Shown one piece after another: positions 4,951-5,504 of a stretch of 5,504 nucleotides of DNA. The notes beneath the pieces were generated by a model. The model was given only the letters and a program-made list of their open reading frames with translations, did no database searches and was not told the origin of the DNA. This stretch comes from Pseudomonadota bacterium (lineage in GTDB: Bacteria > Pseudomonadota > Gammaproteobacteria > Xanthomonadales > Xanthomonadaceae). Made by a program: the position numbers and the translations under genes. Positions within the stretch are counted from its first letter, which is position 1. Every line of letters begins with the position of its first letter. Location: assembly GCA_023453655.1 (NCBI GenBank), contig JAEXTE010000129.1, positions 1 through 5,504 of the forward strand, read 5' to 3'.

Positions 4951-4965
4951 GGCCGGTGCACGGCC
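4951..4965. other. Stem-loop directly after the FUSC stop codon
   Basis: GGCCG-GTGCA-CGGCC gives a 5-bp GC stem with a 5-nt loop, starting at the base after the stop codon of the leftward FUSC gene. It is not followed by a T run on the minus strand, so it is a weak terminator or an RNA 3'-end stabilising hairpin at best. If it does not terminate, the pot genes could be read through from the FUSC gene. Confidence 0.3.
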
Positions 4966-5504
4966 TCAGCGCATGGGCGCCACCACCGCATGGCGCAGCA
5001 GCCGCCGTGCCATCGGCCGGCCGGCGAACTCCACCGCCAGCAGCACCAGGCCGCCGATCAGGGTGTCGACCAGGCGGTCGACCAGCAGCGGCGCCAGCGC
5101 CGACACCTGCGCGAGGTAGCCGACGGTCAGCGCCAGCGGGGTGATGAAGACATTGCCCAGCCAGTACACCCGGCCCACGAACAGCTCGGTGGCGAACTGC
5201 AGGGCGCCCACCGCCAGCACCAGCACCCACGCCGGCGGCTGCAGGCCCAGCAGCGCGCCGGCGACCAGCACGCCCAGGGCGGTACCCACCACGCGGTGCC
5301 CGGTCTTGACCACGAAGTGCCGGCTGTGCGGACGCGGCATGCAGGCCACCACCGTCACCGCCGCCCAGTAGGCATGTCCGAAGCCCAGCGCCTCGACCAC
5401 CACGATGGCCAGCGCCACGGCCACCGCGACCTCGCCGGCGACCCACCACGCCACCGGATCGCGCCAGGCGTCCGGGCGCCGCCGCACCTCGCGCAGCGCG
5501 GCGA
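4966..5504 (-). CDS. FUSC-family inner-membrane protein, C-terminal fragment (runs off right edge)
   Basis: The last 178 residues of a membrane protein; the frame stays open to the window edge, and no start need lie here (a GTG at 5487-5485 is only an internal codon). After a basic stretch (LREVRRRPDAWRD) there are about five or six hydrophobic segments. Between the first pairs lies the HRVVGTALGVLVAG motif (R--GT--G-----L), typical of the FUSC/YccS/aromatic-acid-exporter superfamily, preceded by HAYWAAVTVVACMPRPHSRH and followed by FVGRVYWLGNVFITPLAL. The segment fits the C-terminal membrane half of such a protein, ending in a short basic tail (RRLLRHAVVAPMR). Members are linked to efflux of aromatic acids or other small molecules, but many are uncharacterised, so no substrate is proposed. 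It lies 143 bp upstream of potG on the same strand; a functional link to polyamine uptake is not evident. Confidence 0.85.
   Translation of the reverse strand, partial: AALREVRRRPDAWRDPVAWWVAGEVAVAVALAIVVVEALGFGHAYWAAVTVVACMPRPHSRHFVVKTGHRVVGTALGVLVAGALLGLQPPAWVLVLAVGALQFATELFVGRVYWLGNVFITPLALTVGYLAQVSALAPLLVDRLVDTLIGGLVLLAVEFAGRPMARRLLRHAVVAPMR

Overview
This is a GC-rich window (low-GC exceptions noted below) that looks like a gammaproteobacterial chromosome of the Xanthomonadaceae/Lysobacteraceae type (Lysobacter, Luteimonas, Xanthomonas relatives). The assignment is an inference. It rests on the high GC content, the lexA start under a TGTACA-N2-TGTACA operator of the kind I associate with the second LexA of xanthomonads, the FUSC-type membrane protein, and a potGHI transporter set.

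Left part (1-918): the first 49 codons of a leftward lexA-like repressor gene leave the window at the left edge, with a near-perfect LexA-type palindrome 1 nt from its start codon. Divergent from it is a compact two-gene toxin-antitoxin module: a MazE/AbrB-type antitoxin (270-491) and a Doc/Fic-fold toxin (499-918), 7 nt apart. The 121-bp spacer carries the LexA operator at one end and an AT-rich TATAAC/GTTATA dyad, probably the TA promoter-operator, at the other.

Middle (919-1206): a 288-bp non-coding gap between the convergent ends of doc and the cupin gene. It holds a 66-bp imperfect inverted repeat resembling a MITE/REP-like mobile palindrome (1011-1076), a run of degenerate GACAG-starting 14-16 bp units that begins inside its right end, and a probable rho-independent terminator serving the leftward genes.

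Right part (1207-5504, all on the minus strand): transcription runs right to left. A truncated FUSC-family membrane protein enters from the right edge. After 143 bp comes potG-potH-potI, the ATPase and two permeases of a putrescine-type ABC importer, joined by two identical 4-nt GTGA stop/start overlaps. A 108-bp gap then leads to a small cupin protein with a signal peptide. No periplasmic binding protein gene (potF/potD) is in the window, so the importer must use one encoded elsewhere.

I do not see a clearly new multi-gene system. The items most worth a second look are the lexA/TA divergent control region, the MazE-like/Doc pairing, the palindromic repeat with its GACAG array, and the exported cupin attached to the 3' end of the pot operon.
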